Assembly (NCBI GenBank): GCA_010909165.1
Contig: VJWM01000173.1
Coordinates: 310,001-374,000, forward strand
Length of the DNA stretch: 64,000 nt
DNA from: Anthoceros angustus
Lineage: Eukaryota; Streptophyta; Anthocerotopsida; Anthocerotales; Anthocerotaceae
Reading direction: 5' to 3'
In this document: in pieces, positions 54,262-64,000 of the stretch
Numbering within the stretch: position 1 is the stretch's first letter
Layout of the letters: each line of letters opens with the position of its first letter
Translations under genes and position numbers: made by a program
Notes under the pieces: generated by a model
The model's database searches: none
Told to the model about the DNA's origin: nothing
The model's input: only the letters and a program-made list of their open reading frames with translations

Positions 54262-57200
54262 TTAGAATCTTTCTTGCGTGACAACTATTGGCCGTGCTTC
54301 AACATGCTCTCTCGCAAAATAAGGCCCCCTCCGGACAGCCGTATCCATCTGTTTGCCACCCACAGAAACGGTTGTTAGCCTCCTGGCCACCTGACAGACA
54401 GACGGCACATGAAAAGGAGCACGAGAGGAGCCACTGGACAAGCACCTTGTCCAGAGTCTCAACCGGAAAAGGCTCCCCTCTCTGCACAGCTGCAGTTAGA
54501 GCCGATGACATTGCCACGCACGCCGCATGGCGCCAATCCATACCTGCTCTCGCGCCCAAGTGTTTTAGAAGTTGTTAGGACACATCATTGGACCACGTTG
54601 CCAAATACCCCCAAAGGAAACTTGGGCCATGATACTCTACCTTCTTTGAGCGTCTCTGTATGCGCATCTGCCACAAGATCGACCAACTGTGGGTGAGAGC
54701 TCAGCTCTCGGAGACACCATATCCGGGCAACAAGCACGGTGATTAGCCGGTAAGTCTGCAGTGAGACGATGGGTTGCCAGTTCAGCTCCCAATCCACCCA
54801 GTTGCAGTAAATCCACAAATACTTTTAGATCGGACGTGCAAATACCGCAATCCTGATGTCTGGGGCTTGCTGTACAAGAGACCAAACCAAACCCTGCATA
54901 CGTCCACAGTAAAAAAGTTACGGGCTGAAATGTGCTAATAATGCTGAGGAGACATGGTCCGCAAAAGCACAAGGATTCACATACCGATGGTGTTTGAGAT
55001 GAACCACTAGTTGCTTCGTAAATAAGATTCCGGACAGAGTTCTCTGCCTGCTCACTCAAGAGTGGTGACTCTGTTCTCTCTGTCCCAAGAAGGGATGCAA
55101 GAGCATGAACTCCAGCCTGCTTATCAATCCACAGCATAGGTCAAACGAGTGACGTGCAAACTACCTGCTAGCTGCGGCAGTCTCCTCAGTTACTACATAC
55201 CAACTGGATTCCTTGTCGTCCTTTAAAGGCAGCTTCAATAATTAATCTTGCAGCTGGTGTTGCACCAGAAAGCAGCAACTCAGCTCCTTCAGAATCTGCA
55301 AAACTTGCTTAGTCAGTCACGGTTCAAGCAATCTGTGTGTGAAGGCTGTACTACACTACAGAGAACGGAGCATAAGAACAATGCAAGAAGAAGAAGGTAT
55401 GAACCTAAGAAAAGATTGACATACGTGCTCCAATCTCTCCAAGAGAATCCAGCACAATCTCTTGCTCATTAGCGACCTCAGTTGAAGTGCTTTCAGTGGC
55501 CTTCAGCCTCTCCATGTTCTCATCAATCGCCTGCACCAGACCTTTAATATAGCCTGTACACCACACCCACAGTTGATATGTTACCACGCAGGACAAATAA
55601 ACAGTATATGTTTACCTCCTCCAGGTACCTGATTCGATGACTGGTGATCTGGCGGCATTAGATACTAGCCGGGCACCCACTGAAATAGCTCGAGCCCGGA
55701 TCAGAGGATCTATTGTAGGATCTCTGCAGGAAACCATCCTCTCAGTTCCCTGAGGAGGTAGCTCTACAATATCCATGGAGCACTACAACAACATCTCGAC
55801 ATACCTTATGGTAGACGTGAACCGTTCAATCAGGTTTCCTCCACAAAGGAACTGAATGCCAGAGACTGTTGATGACAGCTGTATCATCAAAGCTCAAAAT
55901 CACTTTGCAAGCTTGCAAGGAGCAACAATGAACTTCTTCCAACACAAGCTGCACTGCAGCTCAGCAAGAGAAATCGGCCAGACTTCCAAACAAAAGCACA
56001 CCTGATGAAGAAGCTCCAGAGCATTCATCTGGGCAAGAATATCATCCCCGTTGTCAAGTTCCATTGCTAGCACATCTAGAACCCCAGACTGTTGTATTGC
56101 AGATGCAGCTGCTTCAGATATTCCAAACATTTTTTCCGCAACTGACAGGGCTCTAATCCGCACCTGCAAGGCAACGGAGAACTGACCGTGTTATTTGCAC
56201 CTTCCTCTGGCCTTAAAAGATCACAATGTCTTTGGTACATCAAAAGTCATCACCAAAACAAGATCAGGTTGTTAACAAACTTGCCAGCGCAGAGCCACTC
56301 AAAGCCATTTGCTTCAGGCTTCCAGCACCAGCTCCTTTGTCCGTAAAAAGCAGCTTCTGTAGTTCCAGGAATCCTTATATCTTGGGACTGGCCAATGAAA
56401 AGCATGGCCCCCAAAAAGCCAGCAGACAAGAACCTCTTACCAGACCTTCCGGAAACTGGGTGAGCTGCAGCAGTGCTTCTGCAGCTGCCGCTGCAACAGC
56501 ATCATCCCTGTACATCCAGTAAATACTTTATATTGCCAGTTCTTTGCAAGCTTGACACGATTTCAACCACAGGGCTGGACTAGAGGTGCACCCATCAGCA
56601 AGTGCCATCATCAAGGGCTGCGCTAAACCAGCACGCGCAACTGCCTGAACTGCTGCCCCTCCGTCCATATTGCTTTGTTCCAGCAACCTTGAGATCTGAT
56701 AAAGCTACCCTACAAGGTGAGTCCCAGACCCCATGCAAAAGCAACTCACCCGACAAAGAAAACTGATTTGCATTAGCATAGACAAGCTGCTCACAGCGAA
56801 ACAGGCAAGTCGCCTAACAAGAGGAGATGTCGCTGTCAAACCAAGACTTGCATAAGGCTGCAACACAAAAGAAATACCAGAACAAACCAAGCTACTGTAA
56901 GATTTCTGGATCAAATTTCCAAGACCAGCTGACAGGAGCTGGTGAATCACGCCAACCTGCACCAATCCTGGCATTGCAAGGAAAGGAATATCGGACTCAC
57001 CATTGCATAGACAAGTAAAGTAGCTCCGTAGGTTGTTTTGAAAATCCTCTCAAGGGCATCCACCACAGCACTCTCCAAGCCAGGAACATCTTCATCCTGC
57101 TGCAGAGCCCTCTCCAAAGTGCTGACAAAACAAAACAGCTTCCACAATTAGGTCACGCAGCCCTAAACAGGCCCAACCCAGGTGCACTCCCACCCAAGCA

Positions 57201-57474
57201 GGTAGACCACCAAACGACCCAAGAATGCAACACCGCACCTGAAGATCACTGGCAACGGGAACTGGTCCAAAAACTCCTTAGCAGACGCATCCGACAACAC
57301 TCCTGCCCACATCAGCCCACCGACCCTGACGTCGGTCAGGTCCGAACCCAACGCCGCGGACCCAGCAAATCAATTGCAGCAAGTACGGGTACCTGGATAA
57401 CCCGCGAAATGGGAAGCCGCAGCAGCGAGCAGAGCTGCGTCCACAGCTGGCTCCGTCTGCCAGTCCAGCCCCAT
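54262..57474 (-). CDS. ARM-repeat proteasome assembly chaperone, PSMD5/S5b-like
   Basis: PSMD5 (Hsm3) chaperones the base of the 26S proteasome regulatory particle. On the minus strand, many short exons read in order. 57474-57393 gives ALLAAAASHFAGYP. 57302-57239 gives SDASAKEFLDQFPLPVI. About 57120-57005 gives EDVPGLESAVVDALERIFKT. Later exons give SPLVRRLACFAVSSL, NMDGGAAVQAVARAGL, AEALLQLTQFPEGL, RIRALSVAEKMFGISEA, IRARAISVGARLVSNAA, EIVLDSLGEIGAR, GAELLLSGATPAARLI and YRLITVLVARIWCLREL. The last ends AVRRGPYFAREHVEARPIVV. The start, the FLDQFPLPVI block and the end match plant PSMD5-like proteins closely. I did not fix every splice junction; exon count is about 16. Confidence 0.85.
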
Positions 57475-59619
57475 GTCGATGACACGCTCTCCCTCGCGGG
57501 GACAGGGAGGAATCTCAAACCCCAACTCCACCCGACACGTCCTGCCCCCAAAAATTCCAGCCTCAGCCCGCTTTAGCGATTAATCAGCGGCCGGTGCAGT
57601 GCAGTGCAGTCTGAGATTGAGCTCCTGCGAGTCCGGGAATGCAACCGACCAACGTCACACCTCGGACCTGGACACGCAGGAGTCAGTGCGACAGGATTGC
57701 TGAGTGGGGAAGGGTTTGGAAACACGGACAGCAGGTGGCAGCAGGACGTGGCGCCACATCCTGCCTGCCAAGTCACTGCCTCATACGGCTAAATATACGC
57801 GCTAAATCGGAAAGCCCGAATCTGGTGGAAATTCCGGACCCCATCCGACCCGGTTGCCGGAAAGCGAGCCCCTTCTCCCTTCCAGTCCGGTTGATGACAA
57901 CAGTGATGCAAGCGAAAGTGTGAGACCCAACCAGCAGCTCAAACTATGTTCCAGCTTCTCGGCGTCCCTGCTTTGCGTCATGCCAACCACAAGCCTCCCG
58001 GAGCCTGCTCCTGCTGCCTGTTCCCGGCCTGGAACAAGATTCTCTTGTGCCAACTTGGACCATCCAGCATGTGCCATAATTATACAAATGTGGCAAGTAC
58101 AACACTCCACCCAGATTGCATCCACAACCTCCTCCATTTCTACACCTTTTTTACTCATCCCCCATCCCATTGGTCTCGGCTCGCTGTGCTACCAAACACT
58201 CCAACAATCCATTGCATATCCTCCTGAAATCCTGGCCACTGTTCAAGCAGGCCAGATCACCTTTTCCACCCAGAGATTAAATCACCTAGTAGTGTTGAAA
58301 ATATGTATTTATTGAAAATACATAATATTATTCAAAAAAAAAGGAGGATGAAAATACATACATACTAATCAAACTTCCCAGTTGTTGGATCCCACGGCGT
58401 ATGAGGAATATTATAATGGTAGGTATATAACTGAAAGATCTAAAATAACGGCCATTTGCTAGAATAGGGAATAGGTAAAGGTAAAGAAAGGAGTCAAAAT
58501 GAGGTCTCCATTGAGGATTATGTATAACTCAAGGAATGTGTACTACATACATTGTAAAGCTATGTCGTTCAAGTTACGCTAACTATTATGCGGGCCTGCA
58601 TTCCCCAAAATATTCCATCAATTATTAGAACTTGAAAATATGTAGATAGTGAAAATAAAAAGAATCTATAAATCTACAATGAAGGGATATGCTCCAGGGA
58701 TTTTCACCATTATATTCAATGCTTGCTTGTTAATTCATGTAGTAATAACTTCCTTTAGACATTTAGTGAGAAATATAAATATATTTTATTTTATTTCATT
58801 TATATGAATATTAAATATTTTTAGAAAGCTCCACTTGTTTGTGACCCATTAGTTGGGGTCAAAGCTCAAATCCCAAGGCAAATGAATCCGGGGAATATAT
58901 TTTGAATATTCAGATATGTATTTGCCTATAATTTCAATTGTTGTTCCAAGTTTGCTTTTTCTCTCAAAAGAACCCCTTTTTTGGAGAGCTCCATGAAAAG
59001 GCGTGCATGCCTTCTCTTTCCACTCATCTTCATCTTTGGAAGCTTCAATAAAAACCAAAGAGCATGATAGAGTGGGAAGTAGGAAGACCAAGTTTGTTGT
59101 CTTCCCTCTAGAACACGACATGGCTCCACCCATTCCACTCATATTATAAAATGTGGAAAACCTTACTTGTCCAAGTATATACCAATAATAACCCTTCACT
59201 TTTGTGATTTCCCAAGTCCATTACCACCAAGACATGTGTAGCCCACATAATCAACATCAAAACTTGTGTCCTTTGGTATGACCTCCTGACTAGAAGTGAG
59301 CAATTGTGCCATGAAAGGACTCTTTGTTTCATGAACTACAGCACACATTCCCTTCACACCCCTTATTATGGATACCTGCAATCAATGTAGTGTACTTCAC
59401 TCCACTCCATTCCACTCCACTCGCTCAAAGGGCGCCAGGAGAGTGAGTTGTCCAGTGCGGGCGTTTTCTGGGTGCAAAAGTCCTTGTTTCGTGTCAATCA
59501 CAGTTTTCAAGATGTAGGTTAACTTTTAATTAGTTTTTATAGAAATAGAATAATGAATCTAAAAGTTTTAGGTGACCACGATTAGGTGCTTAGTTAGTAC
59601 AACGAAATTAATTAGCCCA
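57475..59619. other. intergenic region, partly AT-rich, no recognised gene
   Basis: 57475-58300 has ordinary composition with open frames but no motifs. 58300-59600 is AT-rich. A minus-strand stretch at 58849-59381 has two open pieces (for example DTSFDVDYVGYTCLGGNGLG) that look somewhat protein-like but match no family I know; it could be a relic or an exon of an unidentified gene. ACTCCACTCCATTCCACTCC at about 59400-59420 is a simple repeat. Confidence 0.4.
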
Positions 59620-60476
59620 CTAGCAGCAGCTTCGGGAGGCGGTGGAAGGTGCATGCTCGAGCTCGAAATGGAGTGGAGAGCGGGGGGGTGTACGATACGA
59701 CGGGAGACGGGCAGGGACGGGCAGGGACGGGCCACCCACAACATGGGCATGCATGTGTCAGAGCAAGGCATGCCGTGGGCGCATGGCATACGGGCGCGGC
59801 GGCGGCGAAGTGGGGCGCATGATGGGCATGTATGACATCGCATCCCGTACATACATGACATGGAGCACGGGTTTGGGACTGGGACCTTTGGATCCCGGGG
59901 CGTAATTTCTTTTTGGGCTCGTGCGCGTGGTAACGACCCATGATAGCGTGATGATTTGGAGAAGCGGGATGAGGAAGCGATGGCGGAGAAGCATCCGTGG
60001 AAGGTTCCTACGCACACGCGGGGGCCAAAGAGCCTCGGAGGAGTGGGTCCCCGCCGGGCGGGTGAAGGCCCCCGGGGCCCGCCACCCGTGGGCGGGCCCC
60101 ACCCGTGCCCGCGGTGCACTGCACTGCACTGCACTGCACTGCACTGCTCTGCACTGCACTGCACTTCCCCCCGGGCCGGGCCCGGCCTGGGCCGGTCCAG
60201 GGCCGAGACCGAAGGCCCTGGCCCCAGGCCCCGGCCCCGACCCCAGTGTGGGCGGTGACGACCGGGCGCGCGTCATCGGACTCGCGCCACGCTCCTGTCA
60301 GGCGGCGCCCGGTACGCGTGACAGGCAACGGCGTGACGCACGCTTCCTCGGCCGCCGCGCGCTTCGCCGCGCCGTTCCGCGGCGGGCCAACCGTCATCCG
60401 GCCGGTTAGGCGCGGGCTGGCCGCTGGAGCGGGAGGCCAGGAGGGCGCGCCCGGGGCGCAGGACTGTTGACCCGGG
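59620..60476. other. GC-rich spacer with simple repeats
   Basis: Strikingly GC-rich DNA with long open frames on both strands and no conserved protein motif. It includes repeated GGGCAGGGAC units near 59705-59730 and the GCACT pentamer tract. Promoter or CpG-rich regulatory DNA upstream of the TGA factor gene is one possibility. Confidence 0.45.
60113..60164. repeat. GCACT pentanucleotide microsatellite
   Basis: About ten copies of a 5-bp unit with one variant (GCTCT) in the middle. It lies in the GC-rich spacer. The repeat gives alternating Ala-Leu-His-Cys-Thr frames on the plus strand, which explains the spurious ORFs there. Confidence 0.95.
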
Positions 60477-62022
60477 GTGGCTTTGACTGACACTCTCCCT
60501 ACCGCCGGCTGGTGCCGTGGCCCGGTGGGCGGTCGCCGGTGCCCGGTCCGCGCCCGGCCCGGCTGGGCTGGGCTGGGAGGAGGAGGCGAGGAGTATGTGG
60601 TGGAGTCGGCGATGGTGGGTTGCGGGCGATGTGATGACAGCAGCAACAGCAAGAGCAAAGCGCAGCAGAAGCGGGCGCCATGGCAGCCGGAGCAGGAGAA
60701 GCCGGACGAGACGCGAGTGCGAGCCGTGAAGAGGCTGCCTCCCGCCAGTCCTTCCCGCCTGCTGCTCTGCCTGTCTGCTGTGCCTGCCTGTCTGCGTTGC
60801 CTGCCTGCTGCCTGCCTGCTGCCGCCTGCCTGCTGCTGCCTGCTGCCCTGCTGCAAGCGACGTCACCTTCGGGATGGCTGTCCGTGGCGCAGCAGGATCA
60901 CAGGCGCCGCTTCTTCTCTGAGGGCGACGTCTGCGCGGGGGCCCCTAGATATTGTGCTCACCTCCCTCCATCCGTCACACAAACAGTCTGCTCCCCGCTC
61001 TCTCCCCCGCTGCCGCCGGCGCACACACTTTCACGCAGCGCCACCACCCTGCTTGCATAAAACACAACTCCCGCCTCCGCCCCATCTTCTTCTCATCACC
61101 CTCACCCTCACCCTCTTCCTCCTCCACTTCCCCCACCTCCTTTGCTCCCCTTGGAGTAGTTTCCAGGAAGCTTCGTCTCTTCTTCTCCCACTGCCTTGCC
61201 CCTGCCCCTGCCCCTGCCCCTGCCCCTGCTCCTGCTCCTGCTCCTGCTCCTGCTGCCGCCCGGAGAGGGGAAGAGGAAGAGGTTGAATCTGCTCTCTGGG
61301 CGCTGCATTTGGATTGCCCGGGCCGCCTTGCTGCTGGGCACAGGGATTGGGCCGCCGACCATATTCGGAATTAGGGGGGATTCGGGAGGGAGCGGGCCGG
61401 GGAGTGCCCGGCTGCATTCTCTCAGCAAACCGCGCACCTCGGGCCTGCGAATTGGGGATCAGGGATGTGGTGGCGGGGAGCTCATGGCCAATAACAAGGT
61501 GCTGCGGACGGCTCCAGTACCGGCCTCAGCGACTTCCGCCCACTGCATGCACAGCCTTGCATCTTTGCTACCTTCGCCGCTCATGTAATGGCTCTGCAAT
61601 CCTAATTCCTGCTCTCTCACACGCCCCTCTCTGCTGCCGCTGCCGCTGCCGCTGCTGGTGCTGGTGCTGGATCATTCATTGCCTGCATTTCCTGTGTCCG
61701 GGAGGTCAGCTCATTGCTTTCCATTTCGTTGGCTTGTGTCTCGGCTGGGTTCCTGGGTATTAGTGTGTCCCTGCATCGCAATTGTGTGCCCAGCTTGTGT
61801 CGAGCACTCCTGGAGCATCCAGGTGCTGGGAAGGAGGTTGCTTGCTTGCTTGCTACCACACTTGCTTGCTTCCTCTCTTGCTTGCTTGCCAAGTACTCTT
61901 TCCAACTGCACAACTCCTGCCAATTCCGAAACGGTCCTGGAGACCAGGCCCCGCCCTGCTCTCCACTCAAGACTTGTATTTGGCGGTGCTCGGGTCCTGC
62001 TCCCGATGCTTACATTGTTTCG
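60477..62022 (+). other. probable 5' region of the TGA factor gene, CT-rich
   Basis: Contains pyrimidine-rich simple repeats: CTGCCTGCCTGCTG near 60780-60860, CACCCTCACCCTC near 61100, CCCCTGCCCCTG/CTCCTG at 61195-61256, and GCTTGCTT near 61845-61890. There are no convincing coding exons. A long CT-rich leader with introns upstream of the first coding exon would be typical for this gene family, but transcript ends cannot be seen. Confidence 0.4.
61195..61256. repeat. CCCCTG/CTCCTG hexamer repeat
   Basis: About ten 6-bp units, the first half CCCCTG and the second half CTCCTG, in the pyrimidine-rich region upstream of the TGA factor coding exons. It probably lies in the 5' UTR or promoter. Confidence 0.85.
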
Positions 62023-63493
62023 ATGCTTGCATTCAGAACGACCCTTGCCACGGAGACTACCAAGGATCAAGCAGCGGCTTACGACCTCTGGGAGCTTGAG
62101 CAGCCCCTCACCTTAAACCTGGACGAAGATCTGGATCTCCAAGATAGAAGTGTGTCATCCTTCGCCTTCCCCTCGACACTCCCTCCCTCTTTCTCTTCTG
62201 CGATTTGTGCTGCTGCTCATGGCCGTGTCTGGGCTGGTTTCATCATCTTCGACTCTCGTGTGTCTGTTGCAGACTGCTCCTCCGCCTCCCGACCAACCCT
62301 CAACATCTTGCCATCCGGTCCTATCCGCTTTGACAATCTCACAAAGGTGATCACATTCTGCTCTCCCTTTTCCCTTAACTGCTTGTGCCTGCTGCAGTAT
62401 GCAACGCAATGTTGCTGCCGCCGTCTCTGATGTGGGTGGGTGCTGCTCTGTCTGGCTTGTCCAGCACCAACAGCAGCCGTCCTCTCAGGTGACGTCTCCT
62501 TCTGCAGCAAGCACGGATTCGCGATCGGCCCAGTACATCCCCTCACGGAGAGGCTTAGAATCCCCTTCAAGCCGCCGCTTCGAGCCTTGGGCTGATTCCC
62601 GCATGGCGGACAATAGCCCACGCACCGACACCTCCACTGACCTGGAGGCTGATGTGAAGGTAGACAATTGGGTAAACGGTCTTGCTACCTCCTGGGTTCA
62701 CCATTGCCATTGCCTAGTGTAGTGAAAGTACCCCGCGTTTCCTTCCCCTTCCTCTCTTTGCACCGCTATCTTCTCTCATTGCCTCGCTTTGGCGTGCTTC
62801 AGCTGGAGGACGGACACCACGGAGGCCAGCAGGGCATGACCAATAACTCCGACCTCGAGGCCACAAAGCATGGAGACTCCAAAGTGAGTGCTGGGAAGCA
62901 AACAATGTGATGCCTTCCATGACAAGAGCCTCCTTTGCCTGGACTGTTATCTCATTTTCTGCTTTGCCATTGTCCGTTTGCCCGCCTCTCTCTCTCAGGC
63001 TCTTAGGCGCTTAGCTCAAAATCGGGAAGCTGCACGGAAAAGCAGACTCCGAAAGAAGGTCCGGCCCTGCACTTGACCGATTCTGTCCTGCTGCTTTTGG
63101 CTACAAGGTTTTGGGTCTCCTGTCCTCATCATGAAGCTTGCGGGGTGATGTACAGCAATACGTGCAGCAGCTAGAATCCAGCCGGATCAAGTTGAATCAA
63201 CTGGAGCAAGAGCTTCAGCGTGCCAGACAACAGGTGAGTTAGTGGATGCATTTGGGTCGGCTAGGAACTCGTGGTGGGCTGCAACATGCCATGGCCAGAA
63301 GGACTGAACTGGCCATGCATCGCAAAATGAAAATGAAGCAGGGGCTGTACATTGGAGGGGGAGGCTATTCCGGAGAAGCGAATCATGTGCTGGGTGCAAA
63401 CGGCATCAACGGAGCTATCAACCCAGGTAAGTGCTCCTGTTTGTGTAAGGAGATGCAGGACATGCTTTGTCTGGACATTTGTCACAATGCAGT

Positions 63494-63562
<69 letters not shown>

Positions 63563-64000
63563 TCTCGTCTCTGGGCTTATAAAATCGAAGGTGGTGACAT
63601 CAGGTGCTGCGCAATTTGATATGGAGTACGCCCGGTGGGTGGAAGAGCAACATCGGCAGCTGTGCGAACTCAGGGCCGCCTTGCAGGCCCACGTGGCTGA
63701 CAACGAGCTCCGAGGCCTGGTGGAGAACGGCATGGCCCATTACGAGGAGATCTTCCGCCTCAAGAGCATTGCTGCAAAGGCTGATGTCTTCCACCTCGTC
63801 TCCGGCATGTGGAAGACGCCGGCGGAGAGATGCTTTCTGTGGATGGGAGGTTTCCGGCCTTCCGAGCTCCTCAAGGTGCATAATAACCCTTCCCACACTT
63901 CCGTGTAGCCAGCACCAGTGTCGTCTTCCTTTCTGTTTGCTTCAGCAGCCTCGGGTGCTGATGAACCCAAATCCCGCTGCTGCAGATCTTGATCCCCCAG
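62023..64000 (+). CDS. TGA-type bZIP transcription factor, 3' end beyond window
   Basis: TGA factors bind TGACG (as-1) elements and act in defence, redox and floral regulation with NPR1 or glutaredoxin partners. Exons: 62023-62149 (tentative start), 62273-62346, 62489-62659, 62803-62883, 62999-63058, 63156-63233, 63342-63426, 63604-63876, 63986 onward. Seen: YDLWELEQPL (TGA YDLGELDQAL), RPTLNILPSGPI, DNSPRTDTSTDLEAD, basic region RLAQNREAARKSRLRKK, zipper YVQQLESSRIKLNQLEQEL, ARWVEEQHRQLCELRAAL and the DOG1 domain with VFHLVSGMWKTPAERCFLW, then FRPSELLK and ILIPQ at the edge. The gene has a long TCG microsatellite in the intron before the DOG1 exon. The N-terminal start is uncertain because an earlier exon may exist. 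Confidence 0.92.
63492..63563. repeat. TCG trinucleotide microsatellite in TGA gene intron
   Basis: About 24 nearly perfect copies of TCG (one GCC and one GTT variant) occupy much of the intron between 63427 and 63603, ending about 40 bp before the acceptor. It reads as polyvaline or polyserine in retained-intron frames. Confidence 0.95.

Noticed and set aside
59568-61417. Several long overlapping ORFs on both strands (up to 282 aa)
   Set aside because: Caused by high GC and by 5- and 6-bp repeats; low-complexity translations without any family features.
63246-63908. 220-aa ORF with polyvaline tract
   Set aside because: It is an intron-retaining read-through of two TGA exons and the TCG microsatellite.

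Overview
The window is nuclear DNA of a land plant. It carries spliceosomal genes with short introns (mostly 70-120 nt, GT-AG, plus one GC-AG), plant-type families (cullin 4, Dicer-like with PAZ and two RNase III domains, TGA-type bZIP, PPR fragments, DUF26-like protein, clan-71 P450) and several proteins that look plastid- or mitochondrion-targeted. A classical class I phosphatidylinositol transfer protein and the compact introns suggest a non-seed lineage (bryophyte or lycophyte). That is inference, and I cannot name the species.

Layout. 0-18 kb is gene-rich, plus strand: CUL4 (17 exons, 812 aa), an intronless PITP with an unusual C-terminal half, and a complete Dicer-like gene (25 exons, 1793 aa). 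18-31 kb is AT-rich and gene-poor. It holds decayed tandem copies of the Dicer RNase IIIb-dsRBD end, a 62-bp minisatellite, two perfect palindromes, PPR debris and one intact small secreted DUF26-like ORF. 31-41 kb: a glycine/tyrosine-rich repeat protein (+), an intronless plastid-type ABCF protein (-), PIG-X (-) with its first two exons triplicated, and a Ycf45/SPD1-like AAA ATPase (-). 41-47 kb: a tRNA, TIM13, a P450 and a Lys/Glu-rich coiled-coil gene. 47-57 kb: a 5'-3' exonuclease (-) carrying a 1168-bp tandem duplication, a DUF3067 plastid protein (+), a small membrane protein (+) and a PSMD5-like ARM-repeat proteasome chaperone (-). 58-60.5 kb has no gene I recognise. A TGA bZIP gene (+) runs off the right edge.

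The genes are mostly independent housekeeping or regulatory genes, not a pathway cluster. The recurring theme is tandem duplication at every scale (44 bp to about 1.2 kb), including three kb-scale duplications whose copies differ largely by small indels, many of them shortened homopolymers. These may be real or may be assembly artefacts. The most biologically suggestive feature is the array of RNase IIIb-dsRBD remnants behind Dicer: two copies have each lost a different catalytic aspartate to asparagine. I did not find a convincing wholly new multi-gene system.
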